From NCBI GenBank assembly GCA_963663005.2, contig CAXXHH010000008.1, forward strand, positions 248,001 through 312,000: 64,000 nt of DNA. The letters are read 5' to 3'. Positions within the stretch are counted from its first letter, which is position 1; every line of letters starts with the position of its first letter. Made by a program: the position numbers and the translations under genes. The notes beneath the pieces are model-generated. The model searched no databases, was not told where the DNA came from, and saw only the letters and a program-made list of their open reading frames with translations. This DNA comes from CAINVV01 sp963663005 (GTDB lineage: Bacteria; Bacteroidota; Bacteroidia; Bacteroidales; Prolixibacteraceae). Shown one piece after another: positions 53,789-62,295 of this stretch.

Positions 53789-55006
53789 TTAAAACATTGA
53801 TCGGATGCGAATTAGTGCATCAACGAAACGATCGATCTCTTCCATTGTGTTGTAAAATGAGAAGGAAGCACGAGTCATTGCCGTAACACCATAATGATCC
53901 ATGACTGGATCTGCACATAGTCTCCCGGTACGAACTGCGATTCCTAATTGGTCGAGTAATGTTCCAAGATCAAATGGATGAATATTATCCAGTTGGAAAC
54001 AGATTACTCCCGTTTTTGTGGCAGACTCTCCAAAGATCCTGCAATTTCCCAAGGATTTCAATTTTTCTGTCGCGTAGGTAAGTAACTGATGTTCGTGGTT
54101 TGCAATATCGTCGATTCCGATGTTTTGAATGTATTGGATAGCTGTTCCCATGGCAATAGCACCGACATAATGCGGAGTGCCTGCCTCGAATTTATGTGGT
54201 AATTCGTTGTAGGTGGTTTTCTCAAAGGTGACTCGATCAATCATTTCGCCACCTCCCAAGAAAGGTGGGATGGCGTCAAGTAAAGCACGTTTTCCATAGA
54301 GTACGCCAATCCCGGTAGGACCGTATATTTTGTGACCTGAGAACGCGAAAAAATCACAATCGAGATCCTGTACATCAATTGAAATATGCGGAACACTCTG
54401 AGCGCCATCAATTAAAACAGGAATGTTATGATGATGTGCAATCCTGATAAGCTCCTTTACCGGATTAACTGTTCCAAGCGTATTCGAAACATGTGTCAAT
54501 GCAACAATCTTCGTTTTGTTCGAAATCAGTGACTCAAACAGGTCAATTTTTAGCTCTCCGTTTTCTGCGAATGGTATCACTTTAAGTGTAGCACCATGCC
54601 GTTCGCAGGCCATTTGCCAGGGGACAATGTTTGCGTGATGTTCCATTTCAGTGACAACAATCTCATCTCCAGTGCTCAAAAATTTTTCACAAAAAGAACG
54701 AGCCACCAAATTTATAGATTCAGTAGTTCCATGTGTGAAGATGATTTCCTCCCGCTCTTTGGCATTTAAAAAATCTTTTACAATGTCACGGGCATTTTCG
54801 TAGGCTTCAGTCGTTTTTATTGCATGAAAATGGGTGCCACGATGGATATTGGCATTAGTTTGCACAGAAAATTCCCTGATTTTTTCAATAACTTGTATGG
54901 GGCGCTGGGCAGTGGCCGCATTGTCAAAATAGATCCATGGACGATTATTAACAGTTTGATCCAGAATGGGGAAATCTTTTCTACTATCCGATATTGTAAC
55001 ACTCAT
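53789..55006 (-). CDS. sufS: Cysteine desulfurase SufS
   Basis: A 405-residue class II PLP cysteine desulfurase that provides sulfur for Fe-S assembly. It has YFDNAATAQRP near the start, HRGTHFHA, FTHGTTESINLVA and MEHHANIVPWQ. The PLP lysine is in FAFSGHKIYGPTGIGVLYG. The catalytic cysteine is in RTGRLCADPVMDHYG near 363, in the group-II arrangement. Length is typical. It follows sufD after a 152-base gap that holds simple AT-rich repeats but no gene, and precedes sufE. Confidence 0.97.
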   Translation of the reverse strand: MSVTISDSRKDFPILDQTVNNRPWIYFDNAATAQRPIQVIEKIREFSVQTNANIHRGTHFHAIKTTEAYENARDIVKDFLNAKEREEIIFTHGTTESINLVARSFCEKFLSTGDEIVVTEMEHHANIVPWQMACERHGATLKVIPFAENGELKIDLFESLISNKTKIVALTHVSNTLGTVNPVKELIRIAHHHNIPVLIDGAQSVPHISIDVQDLDCDFFAFSGHKIYGPTGIGVLYGKRALLDAIPPFLGGGEMIDRVTFEKTTYNELPHKFEAGTPHYVGAIAMGTAIQYIQNIGIDDIANHEHQLLTYATEKLKSLGNCRIFGESATKTGVICFQLDNIHPFDLGTLLDQLGIAVRTGRLCADPVMDHYGVTAMTRASFSFYNTMEEIDRFVDALIRIRSMF

Positions 55007-55158
55007 ATTCAGACCTATTTAATGTTTTTGATTTTCAATATTGGAAGACGCATTTTCAGCATCCGCACGACTAAAAATTAGTGAATTTGAATTCCTTTAT
55101 CAAAATGGATGAATATACATCTGCAACAAATCGAAAATCCCAAATCGAAATTCGAAAA

Positions 55159-56529
55159 TTACCTGATGCACTCCAATTTGCAATCATGGCACCTTGAAAC
55201 TTCTCCCCGAAGCCTTTTGTTGACCAACTTGTCTATGCTTTGACGTAGCTGCTCAACGCGAATATTGGCAAGGACTTCGTGTGCAAAGGCAAACATTAAC
55301 ATCAGACGTGCCTCCTTTTCACTGATCCCTCTTGTTTGCAAATAGAATAATGCCTCTTCATTTATTTGTCCGACGGTGGCACCATGCGAACATTTCACAT
55401 CATCATTATCGATTACCAGTTGCGGCTTGGTGTTCATTTTTGCCGCCTTGGTCATTAACACGCTGTTATTTCGCTGGAAAGCTTCCGTTTTTTTCGCACC
55501 GGGCATCACATGTATTCTGCCGGTAAAGGCTCCGGTTGAATTATCGTCCAGAACATTTTTGAAAATTTGATTGCTGGTGCAACCCGGTTGGGCGTGCTCA
55601 ATTGAGGTATAATTGTCACAATGCTGATCTTTGTCGGTCAGGGAAAGTCCATACAATGCAGCTCCCGCATGCTCTCCGTTCAAATCAACAAAAAGATGGT
55701 TGCGCGTCAATCCACCATGCAGTGAAATTGTATTCGTGATCAATTGTGAATTCCCCTTTTGACGAACGAAAACTCCGTTAAGATAGGCCGTTCCGTTATG
55801 CTGGTTCTGTATTCCATAAATATCCACAACAGCATATTCATCCATGTGAACCTCTGTCAGGTAATTGGTAATGAAACTGTGAACCGCAAGTGTATGATCG
55901 CAAAACATCAGCTTCACCTGGGAATTTTTACCCACAAGGATCAGGTTTCGTTGTGTAACATAGAGATCTTCGCCACTTCGCAGGAGATCAATAATCTGAA
56001 TCGGTTTCTCGATTATGACATTATCCGGGATATAGATAAAAATTCCATCCTGAGCGAATGCACTATTGAGAGCCACCATCGGATCCTTTGAAGAATCTGC
56101 AATTTTTCCATAATATGCCTCGACCATTGCGGAATTTTCCGCGAAGGCCCGCTGCATACTTTTGATAATGACACCCTGTGGAAATTGATTCGTCTTGTTC
56201 AGATCAAAATACCAACCGTTTACATGAAATAGCACGTGCGTATCGAATTCGGGAACGTCGCATGTGAAAACCTCCTGCATATCAAAGTCGAAGGAAGTCG
56301 CACGAAATGCCCGGCTGAAGTTCTCCTGAGCAAACAATTTCGTGAGGTCTGTATATTTGTAATTTTCTACTTTCCTGTCGGGAATCCCCATACGCAGGAA
56401 TTCTGACATGGCTTTTTGCCGATCCAGTTTGAGAAAATCAGGAACTCCTTCATTGAGAAGGGTACTGTTTTCCAAAAAAAGGTTGGCTATTCGCTGGTGA
56501 GTAGAATCTATATTTGTGTTATCTGCCAT
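55159..56529 (-). CDS. sufD: Fe-S assembly scaffold subunit SufD
   Basis: A 456-residue SufD protein, a beta-helix subunit of the SufB-SufC-SufD scaffold. The N-terminal helical part contains LRMGIPDRKVENYKYTDL, and the beta-helix core includes RNNSVLMTKAAKMNTKPQL and IDNDDVKCSHGATVGQI with the conserved histidine. It ends with a cysteine-containing RCHDCKLECIR. The order sufB-sufC-sufD on the minus strand, with sufD five bases after sufC, is the normal operon order. Confidence 0.96.
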   Translation of the reverse strand: MADNTNIDSTHQRIANLFLENSTLLNEGVPDFLKLDRQKAMSEFLRMGIPDRKVENYKYTDLTKLFAQENFSRAFRATSFDFDMQEVFTCDVPEFDTHVLFHVNGWYFDLNKTNQFPQGVIIKSMQRAFAENSAMVEAYYGKIADSSKDPMVALNSAFAQDGIFIYIPDNVIIEKPIQIIDLLRSGEDLYVTQRNLILVGKNSQVKLMFCDHTLAVHSFITNYLTEVHMDEYAVVDIYGIQNQHNGTAYLNGVFVRQKGNSQLITNTISLHGGLTRNHLFVDLNGEHAGAALYGLSLTDKDQHCDNYTSIEHAQPGCTSNQIFKNVLDDNSTGAFTGRIHVMPGAKKTEAFQRNNSVLMTKAAKMNTKPQLVIDNDDVKCSHGATVGQINEEALFYLQTRGISEKEARLMLMFAFAHEVLANIRVEQLRQSIDKLVNKRLRGEVSRCHDCKLECIR

Positions 56530-56534
56530 GGTAT

Positions 56535-57287
56535 TTACTCTCCAAGTTCTTTTTTGATCCAGTCGTAGCCTTTTTCTTCCAGCTCGAGTACCAGCTCTTT
56601 CCCGGATGATTTGACAATCTGTCCTTTGTAAAGCACATGCACAAAATCAGGAACAATATAATCGAGCAATCGCTGGTAGTGAGTTACCACGATTGTTGCA
56701 TTTTCCGGCCTTTTAAGTAAGTTGACACCGTTTGCAACTATCCGCAAGGCATCGATATCGAGTCCACTGTCTGTTTCATCCAGGATGGCAAGTTTTGGCT
56801 CGAGCATTGCCATCTGAAAGATCTCATTTTTTTTCTTTTCGCCACCTGAAAATCCTTCATTAACAGATCTGTTTGTGAGCTGAGAATCAATTTGTACCAT
56901 CTCTTTTTTCTCGCGCATCACCTTAAGGAAATCACCGGCAGAAAGCTCTTTAAGCTGGTGATATTTGCGCGATTCGTTCACGGCAGTTTTCAGGAAATTG
57001 ATCATGCTTACGCCTGGTATCTCTACCGGATACTGGAAACTCAAGAACAAACCCTCCTTAGCTCTCACATCAGCCGACATAGAGAGAAGATCTTTTCCGT
57101 TAAAACTAACCTCTCCTTTTGTGACTACATAATTTGTGTTGCCTGCCAAAACATTGGCAAGGGTGCTTTTCCCGGAGCCGTTTGGTCCCATGATTGCATG
57201 AACTTCTCCGGCGTTTATTGTAAGGTTAATACCCCGCAGAATTTCCTTTCCCTCTACGCTGGCATGTAAATCTTTTATAATTAGCAT
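56535..57287 (-). CDS. sufC: Fe-S assembly ATPase SufC
   Basis: A 250-residue ABC-type ATPase of the SufBCD complex. Walker A GPNGSGKST is at 34-42, the SufC-specific ABC signature reads GFSGGEKKKNEIFQMAM, Walker B is LAILDETDSGLD, and the switch His is in TIVVTHYQRLL. It powers the conformational change that exposes cluster assembly sites on SufB and SufD. It lies 52 bases after sufB and five before sufD. Confidence 0.97.
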   Translation of the reverse strand: MLIIKDLHASVEGKEILRGINLTINAGEVHAIMGPNGSGKSTLANVLAGNTNYVVTKGEVSFNGKDLLSMSADVRAKEGLFLSFQYPVEIPGVSMINFLKTAVNESRKYHQLKELSAGDFLKVMREKKEMVQIDSQLTNRSVNEGFSGGEKKKNEIFQMAMLEPKLAILDETDSGLDIDALRIVANGVNLLKRPENATIVVTHYQRLLDYIVPDFVHVLYKGQIVKSSGKELVLELEEKGYDWIKKELGE

Positions 57288-57339
57288 ATTAAATATAATT
57301 TTTATTGACGGAAAATGTTAATAATTTTTGATTTTCGGG

Positions 57340-58785
57340 TTATCCCACACTACCTTCCAAACTAATCTGAAGGAGTTTTTGAGCTTCGACGGCGAACTCC
57401 ATTGGTAATTTATTTATTACCTCACGTGCGTACCCATTGACAATCATACCAATAGCATCCTGTGTAGATATTCCACGCTGGTTACAATAGAAGATTTGAT
57501 CCTCTCCGATTTTGGAAGTCGTGGCCTCGTGTTCAACTACAGAATTTTGATTTCCGACTTCAATATATGGGAAGGTATGTGCACCACAATGATCTCCCAA
57601 AAGGAGGGAGTCGCATTGCGAGTAATTTCTGGCATTTTCCGCTTTTGCGGCAACACGCACCAGTCCGCGGTATGAGTTAGAGCTGAAACCCGCTGAGATT
57701 CCTTTCGACACAATAGTGCTCTTGGTGTTTTTACCAAGATGGATCATTTTTGTGCCCGTATCAGCCTGTTGATAATTATTTGTAAGCGCTACCGAATTAA
57801 ATTCTGCGACAGAATTGTCGCCTGCCAGAATGCAACTCGGATATTTCCAGGTAATTGCAGAACCAGTCTCAACCTGGTTCCAATAGATTTTTGAAGACTC
57901 ACCCTTGCATAAACCACGTTTAGTGACAAAATTGTAGATTCCCCCTACTCCCTCTTTGTTACCAGGATACCAGTTTTGCACCGTTGAGTATTTTACTTCA
58001 GCACGATCCAAAGCGATGATTTCAACTACTGCAGCATGCAACTGATTTTCGTCGCGCATTGGAGCAGTACATCCTTCCAGATAGGAAACATAGCTATCAC
58101 TATCGGCAATAATAAGTGTCCGCTCAAATTGGCCGGTATTTTTGGCATTGATTCTGAAATAGGTTGATAATTCCATCGGACATCTTACCCCTTTGGGAAT
58201 GTAGACAAACGAACCGTCAGAAAATACGGCGCAGTTCAGAGCTGCAAAGAAATTATCGTTGGGAGGAACCACCATTCCCAAATATTTTTGAACTAAGTCG
58301 GGGTGGTGCTTTACTGCCTCGCTGAAAGAACAGAAAATGATACCCAGTTCCGCCAGGTTCTCTTTGAAAGTAGTCTTTACCGAAACGCTATCCATAACCG
58401 CATCGACTGCCACGCCGGCAAGCATTTTTTGCTCTTCGAGCGGAATCCCGAGTTTTGCAAAAGTGCTCAATAATTCAGGATCAACCTGGTCGAGACTCTC
58501 GTATTTTGGCTGCGTCCTTGGAGCAGCATAATAGATAATTTCCTGGTAATCAATTTCAGGAATCTTTAGCTGTGCCCAGTCGGGCATTTTCATTGTCAAC
58601 CATTTGCGATAGGCCTTTAAGCGAAATTCAAGCATAAATTCAGGTTCCTCCTTCTTCGCAGAGATGATCCTGACTACATCCTCGCTTAATCCTTTTGGAA
58701 TGGCATCCGTTACAATATCCGATACGAATCCGAATCGGTAATCGCGGTCTGTAACTTCGTTTAATAATTTATTTTGATCTTCCAT
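57340..58785 (-). CDS. sufB: Fe-S assembly scaffold subunit SufB
   Basis: A 481-residue SufB, the main cluster-assembly scaffold. Landmarks are WLTMKMPDWAQLKIPEIDYQ, VVPPNDNFFAALNCAVFSDGSFVYIPKGVRCP, the segment with the conserved cysteines GCTAPMRDENQLHAAVVEI, and the C-terminal VVEHEATTSKIGEDQIFYCNQRG. It is the first gene of the suf operon on the minus strand. Its leader of about 175 bases carries the AGTACTT repeats and a long hairpin, and its promoter overlaps that of the divergent thiL gene. Confidence 0.97.
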   Translation of the reverse strand: MEDQNKLLNEVTDRDYRFGFVSDIVTDAIPKGLSEDVVRIISAKKEEPEFMLEFRLKAYRKWLTMKMPDWAQLKIPEIDYQEIIYYAAPRTQPKYESLDQVDPELLSTFAKLGIPLEEQKMLAGVAVDAVMDSVSVKTTFKENLAELGIIFCSFSEAVKHHPDLVQKYLGMVVPPNDNFFAALNCAVFSDGSFVYIPKGVRCPMELSTYFRINAKNTGQFERTLIIADSDSYVSYLEGCTAPMRDENQLHAAVVEIIALDRAEVKYSTVQNWYPGNKEGVGGIYNFVTKRGLCKGESSKIYWNQVETGSAITWKYPSCILAGDNSVAEFNSVALTNNYQQADTGTKMIHLGKNTKSTIVSKGISAGFSSNSYRGLVRVAAKAENARNYSQCDSLLLGDHCGAHTFPYIEVGNQNSVVEHEATTSKIGEDQIFYCNQRGISTQDAIGMIVNGYAREVINKLPMEFAVEAQKLLQISLEGSVG

Positions 58786-58818
58786 CGCTTTTTTTAGTTC
58801 TAATGCTTCCCATCTAAA

Positions 58819-58854
58819 AGTACTTCGAGTACTTAGAATACTTCAAGTACTTCG
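58819..58854. repeat. Tandem 9-bp repeats in the sufB leader
   Basis: Four units of a 9-bp repeat, consensus AGTACTTCG, start at 58819, 58828, 58837 and 58846; the third is degenerate (AATACTTCA). The next unit begins AGTT and the array breaks. Each unit contains the palindromic core AGTACT. The array lies between the proposed sufB promoter and the sufB ATG, so it is probably transcribed on the minus strand. Confidence 0.75.
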
Positions 58855-58897
58855 AGTTGCCGGGGCATTCATATTTGTGTCGTTAACTCAAAGTACT
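58846..58897. promoter_or_regulatory. Long inverted repeat (hairpin) in the sufB leader
   Basis: AGTACTTCGAGTT (58846-58858) and AACTCAAAGTACT (58885-58897) are complementary at 12 of 13 positions around a 26-base loop. In the sufB transcript this could form a hairpin; in DNA it could be a double operator. No regulator is encoded nearby. Confidence 0.5.
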
Positions 58898-58923
58898 CCA
58901 AACTCTAAGTACTTCAAACTTAT
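58892..58923. repeat. 16-bp direct repeat beside the sufB leader array
   Basis: AGTACTCCAAACTCTA (58892-58907) and AGTACTTCAAACTTAT (58908-58923) are adjacent direct repeats matching at 13-14 of 16 positions. They share the AGTACT core with the 9-bp array about 40 bases away. Confidence 0.6.
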
Positions 58924-58962
58924 ATCTCAGGTATACGAATTTTTAATAAGACTGGATACAAA

Positions 58963-58994
58963 TTGGTGCAAAGATATAAAATGCACTACTTTTG
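58963..58994 (+). promoter_or_regulatory. Promoter of thiL
   Basis: TTG at 58963-58965 and TACTTTTG at 58987-58994 are 21 bases apart, an excellent Bacteroidota -33/-7 pair. Transcription would begin near 59001, before the ATG at 59028. A TTG codon inside the -7 box extends the reading frame but cannot be the start if this promoter is used. Confidence 0.65.
58969..58976 (-). promoter_or_regulatory. -7 box of the suf operon
   Basis: On the minus strand the bases read TATCTTTG followed by C, an exact TAnnTTTG match. It lies between the -33 and -7 boxes of the thiL promoter on the other strand. A standard -33 TTG is not seen, suggesting activator-dependent or weak use. Confidence 0.45.
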
Positions 58995-59027
58995 ACATGT
59001 AATTTGGTAATTAAAAATAATGTTAAT

Positions 59028-60095
59028 ATGGCAGCGGATAGAGGTAAGGTTTTGGAACTGGCTGATATAGGTGAATTTGGACTAATAAAAAGGATCACTG
59101 CTCAGGCGAAAATTAAAAACGAAAGTACCCTGAAGGGAGTTGGGGACGACTGTGCCGTTGTCTATTATCCTACTAAAAGGATGGTGATCACAACGGATTT
59201 ATTAACAGAGGGAGTCCACTTTAATCTGGTTTATGTTCCCTTAAAACATCTGGGCTACAAAGCTGTTGCAGTAAATATAAGCGATATCTGTGCCATGAAC
59301 GCTGTTCCTCGTCAGATTACAGTTTCGATGGCAATTTCCTCAAAATTTACGTTGGAAGCTATTGACGAGTTATATTCCGGAATTCACCTGGCCTGCGAAC
59401 ATTATGGCGTCGATCTGGTTGGAGGAGACACCACTACCTCATTAACCGGTCTTACAATCTCAATAACAGCCATTGGCGAGGCAGATGAAGCCGAACTTGT
59501 CTACCGAAGCGGCGCCAAACCAACAGATTTGTTGTGTGTTACCGGAGACCTGGGTGGGGCCTATCTTGGACTCCAGCTGCTTGAGCGCGAGAATGAGCTG
59601 TTTCGATTAAACCCAACAGTTCAGCCACAGCTTTTTGGGTATGATTATATTTTGGAAAGGCAACTTAAACCCGAGGCCCGGGTCGATATGAGAGAGATTT
59701 TTCGGGTACTAAATGTTACTCCTACTTCCATGATAGATATTTCTGATGGTCTGTCTTCTGAGATTTTGCATATCTGTGAAGATTCGGGCGTGGGATGCAG
59801 ATTATATGAAGAGCGGCTCAGTTTCGACCCTCAAGTTCAGAAAATGGCAGAAGAGATTCATATTAATCCACTTGTGGCAGCCCTGAATGGTGGTGAGGAT
59901 TATGAACTTCTATTTACCATCCCGCTATCCGATCACGACAAAGTGCGCAATCACCCTGATATTACCGTGATCGGGCATATGACAAAAAAAGAAGAAGGAG
60001 CCATGTTGGTTACCGCGGGTGGAATTCAGGAGATTCCGCTCTCCGCCCAGGGGTGGAATCCATTAAAAAATAGTTCCACAGACAAAATATCATAA
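59028..60095 (+). CDS. thiL: Thiamine-monophosphate kinase
   Basis: A 355-residue kinase that phosphorylates thiamine phosphate to thiamine pyrophosphate. ThiL/PurM-fold signatures are GEFGLIKRIT, VGDDCAVV, TTDLLTEGVHFNL, LGYKAVAVNISDICAMNA, VGGDTTTS, VTGDLGGAYLGLQLL and ISDGLSSEI, with NGGEDYELLFTI near the end. The ATG at 59028 (MAADRGKV) is chosen because a longer frame to TTG 58992 lies in the promoter. The gene is divergent from the suf operon. Confidence 0.95.
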   Translation: MAADRGKVLELADIGEFGLIKRITAQAKIKNESTLKGVGDDCAVVYYPTKRMVITTDLLTEGVHFNLVYVPLKHLGYKAVAVNISDICAMNAVPRQITVSMAISSKFTLEAIDELYSGIHLACEHYGVDLVGGDTTTSLTGLTISITAIGEADEAELVYRSGAKPTDLLCVTGDLGGAYLGLQLLERENELFRLNPTVQPQLFGYDYILERQLKPEARVDMREIFRVLNVTPTSMIDISDGLSSEILHICEDSGVGCRLYEERLSFDPQVQKMAEEIHINPLVAALNGGEDYELLFTIPLSDHDKVRNHPDITVIGHMTKKEEGAMLVTAGGIQEIPLSAQGWNPLKNSSTDKIS

Positions 60096-60165
60096 GGTAG
60101 ACGAAGGGAGGTAGCTTGCTGCTTCTTTTTGTTTTGTAGAGAATTGAACGTAAAATTTTATTTGA

Positions 60166-60204
60166 AGATAAGTGTAACGATTTACATAATCGATCGTCTT
60201 ATCT
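60166..60204. promoter_or_regulatory. Inverted repeat before the MacAB-like operon
   Basis: AGATAAG (60166-60172) pairs with CTTATCT (60198-60204), and inside it CGAT (60178-60181) pairs with ATCG (60189-60192). It sits 34 bases before the ABC ATPase start codon and may be an operator or a leader hairpin. No sequence link to a known regulator can be made. Confidence 0.4.
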
Positions 60205-60237
60205 GAAGTTAGCCGTAAAAGTATAAAGGTTGTAATC

Positions 60238-60951
60238 ATGATAAGCATACAAAATCTGCACAAGTCATACGTCACAGGGAATAATAGTCTCCACGTTTTG
60301 AAGGGTTTGAATCTGGAAATAAATGAGGGAGAGTTTGTCTCAATTATGGGTTCCTCGGGTTCAGGTAAGTCTACGTTACTGAATATACTTGGTGTCCTCG
60401 ACGATTATGATAAAGGGAACTATTTCCTAAGCGGTAAGAAAATTTGGGGATTGAATGAGACTCAGGCGGCCATCACGCGCAACGCCATGATCGGGTTTAT
60501 TTTTCAGTCATTTAATTTGATCTCATTTAAGAATGCGATGGAAAATGTTGCTCTTCCATTATATTATCAGAAGGTGAACCGGAAGAAGCGAAACCTCATC
60601 GCATTGGAATATCTTGACAGACTGGGTCTAAAAGATTGGGCACACCACCTTCCGAGTGAGATGTCTGGTGGACAAAAGCAACGCGTGGCCATTGCCAGAG
60701 CATTGATTTCGAATCCCAAGATTATTCTCGCAGACGAACCTACCGGTGCACTTGACTCTCAGACATCTTTGGAGGTTATGGAAATCCTTAAGGAGGTAAA
60801 TGACCAGGGCATCACGGTGATCATTGTTACACACGAACACGATATTGCCGCTTTGACAAAGAAAATTATCCGCTTGAAAGATGGCGTTATCGGTGAGGTT
60901 ATCACAAATGGAGATCTTCAGTTGTACCGCGACAGGTTAAAACAGGAATAA
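60238..60951 (+). CDS. ABC transporter ATP-binding protein (MacB/LolD type)
   Basis: A 237-residue ATPase of the MacB/LolD/FtsE group. Walker A GSSGSGKST is at 38-46, the Q-loop is in FIFQSFNLI, the signature is MSGGQKQRVAIARAL, Walker B is IILADEPTGALDS, and the switch His is in IIVTHEHD. It powers the two permeases encoded directly downstream. With the adaptor at the right edge it makes up a MacAB-like tripartite exporter or a mechanotransmission system; the exported substrate is unknown. Confidence 0.95.
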   Translation: MISIQNLHKSYVTGNNSLHVLKGLNLEINEGEFVSIMGSSGSGKSTLLNILGVLDDYDKGNYFLSGKKIWGLNETQAAITRNAMIGFIFQSFNLISFKNAMENVALPLYYQKVNRKKRNLIALEYLDRLGLKDWAHHLPSEMSGGQKQRVAIARALISNPKIILADEPTGALDSQTSLEVMEILKEVNDQGITVIIVTHEHDIAALTKKIIRLKDGVIGEVITNGDLQLYRDRLKQE

Positions 60952-60960
60952 CTCAGAGCT

Positions 60961-62226
60961 ATGTTTGACGTAGATATTTGGCAAGAGATTTTTAGCACGA
61001 TTAAGAAAAACAAACTCAGAACATTTCTGACGGGTTTTTCCGTTGCGTGGGGTATATTCATGCTCATGGTTCTTCTGGGGTCAGGAAATGGACTTTCCAA
61101 CGGAGTGAAAAGCCAGTTTGCTGACAATGCAGTTAATGTGATGTGGATGTGGACAGGCGAAACCTCAATTCCTTACAATGGGCTCAAGGAGGGAAGGGCG
61201 GTAAAGTTTACTAATCAGGATTATGACTTTCTTACTACCAAGGAAAAGGATGTCGAGAAAGTTTCATCCAGATATTACCTACCTAATGATATTCTGTACG
61301 CCTATGGTAAAGAATATGGATCTTTTGAAACCAGCACCTGTTTCCCATCCCTCAAAGACATGGAGAATATCAATGTCAAAACGGGAAGATTCATCAATGA
61401 ACTCGACATGCAGGAATTTCGCAAAGTGGTTGTAATTGGTGACGAAATCCGCAAAGCATTATTTAAAGAAGAAGATCCGATAGGGAAGTATATAAAGATT
61501 GGCGGAGTTCCTTTTAATGTCATCGGTGTCACCCAAAATAAGAAAAGAGAAGAGAATAATCGCCAGGCTTACATGCCCTTTTCCACGGCACAAAGAATTT
61601 TTAACGGCGGGGACAGGGTTCATACATTTACGGTTACTTCAAAAATGGTTCAAACTGCCGAAGAGGCTGATTCTATCACTGAAAAGATCAGGGCAAATAT
61701 GGCTCAAAGGCATGAGTTTGATCCCAAAGATAAAAGAGCCATGGGTTCGTTCAATATGCTGACTCAATATATTCGTACCATGAAAATTTTCCAGGCGATC
61801 AATCTATTTGTATGGATAATTGGAATTGGAACCCTAATCGCTGGAATTGTGGGCGTTAGCAATATAATGTTGATTTTGGTTAAGGAACGTACAAGAGAAA
61901 TTGGTATCAGAAAGGCGATTGGAGCAACTCCGTTTTCTGTAATTGGATTAGTTCTGCTTGAGTCTGTATTGATAACAACGGTAGCCGGATATATTGGATT
62001 GGTTATGGGCGTCGGATTGATGGAGCTGATCAATTTTGGCCTGGAACAAGCTACCGCGGCCGCCGGACCCTCAAACAATGTCTTCTTTTTAAACCCTACC
62101 GTGGATTTTAAAACTGCAGTATCGGCTACTATAATTTTGATATTGTCTGGCGCCCTGGCAGGGTACTTGCCCGCCAGAAAAGCAGCCAACGTGACTCCAA
62201 TTGAGGCGCTACGCGATGAAAATTAA
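60961..62226 (+). CDS. MacB-type ABC permease (first of two)
   Basis: A 421-residue permease with the MacB topology: one N-terminal membrane helix (about 20-42), a large periplasmic MacB_PCD domain (about 43-275), then three FtsX-domain helices in the C-terminal part. The hallmark VSNIMLILVKERTREIGIRKAIGATP is split here as VSNIMLILVKERTREIGI followed by RKAIGATP. It ends with ALAGYLPARKAANVTPIEALR. It starts nine bases after the ATPase gene. The partner permease downstream is similar in design but not identical, so they may form a heterodimer. Confidence 0.93.
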   Translation: MFDVDIWQEIFSTIKKNKLRTFLTGFSVAWGIFMLMVLLGSGNGLSNGVKSQFADNAVNVMWMWTGETSIPYNGLKEGRAVKFTNQDYDFLTTKEKDVEKVSSRYYLPNDILYAYGKEYGSFETSTCFPSLKDMENINVKTGRFINELDMQEFRKVVVIGDEIRKALFKEEDPIGKYIKIGGVPFNVIGVTQNKKREENNRQAYMPFSTAQRIFNGGDRVHTFTVTSKMVQTAEEADSITEKIRANMAQRHEFDPKDKRAMGSFNMLTQYIRTMKIFQAINLFVWIIGIGTLIAGIVGVSNIMLILVKERTREIGIRKAIGATPFSVIGLVLLESVLITTVAGYIGLVMGVGLMELINFGLEQATAAAGPSNNVFFLNPTVDFKTAVSATIILILSGALAGYLPARKAANVTPIEALRDEN

Positions 62227-62295
62227 AGGTCTGACTGAGAGTCGATAGACGAAGTTAACCTACTTGAAAAACTGAAGAACGCAAAAATTTATTAA

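Noticed and set aside
58819..58923. CRISPR array
   Set aside because: Units are 9 or 16 bp and directly adjacent, without regular spacers or cas genes.
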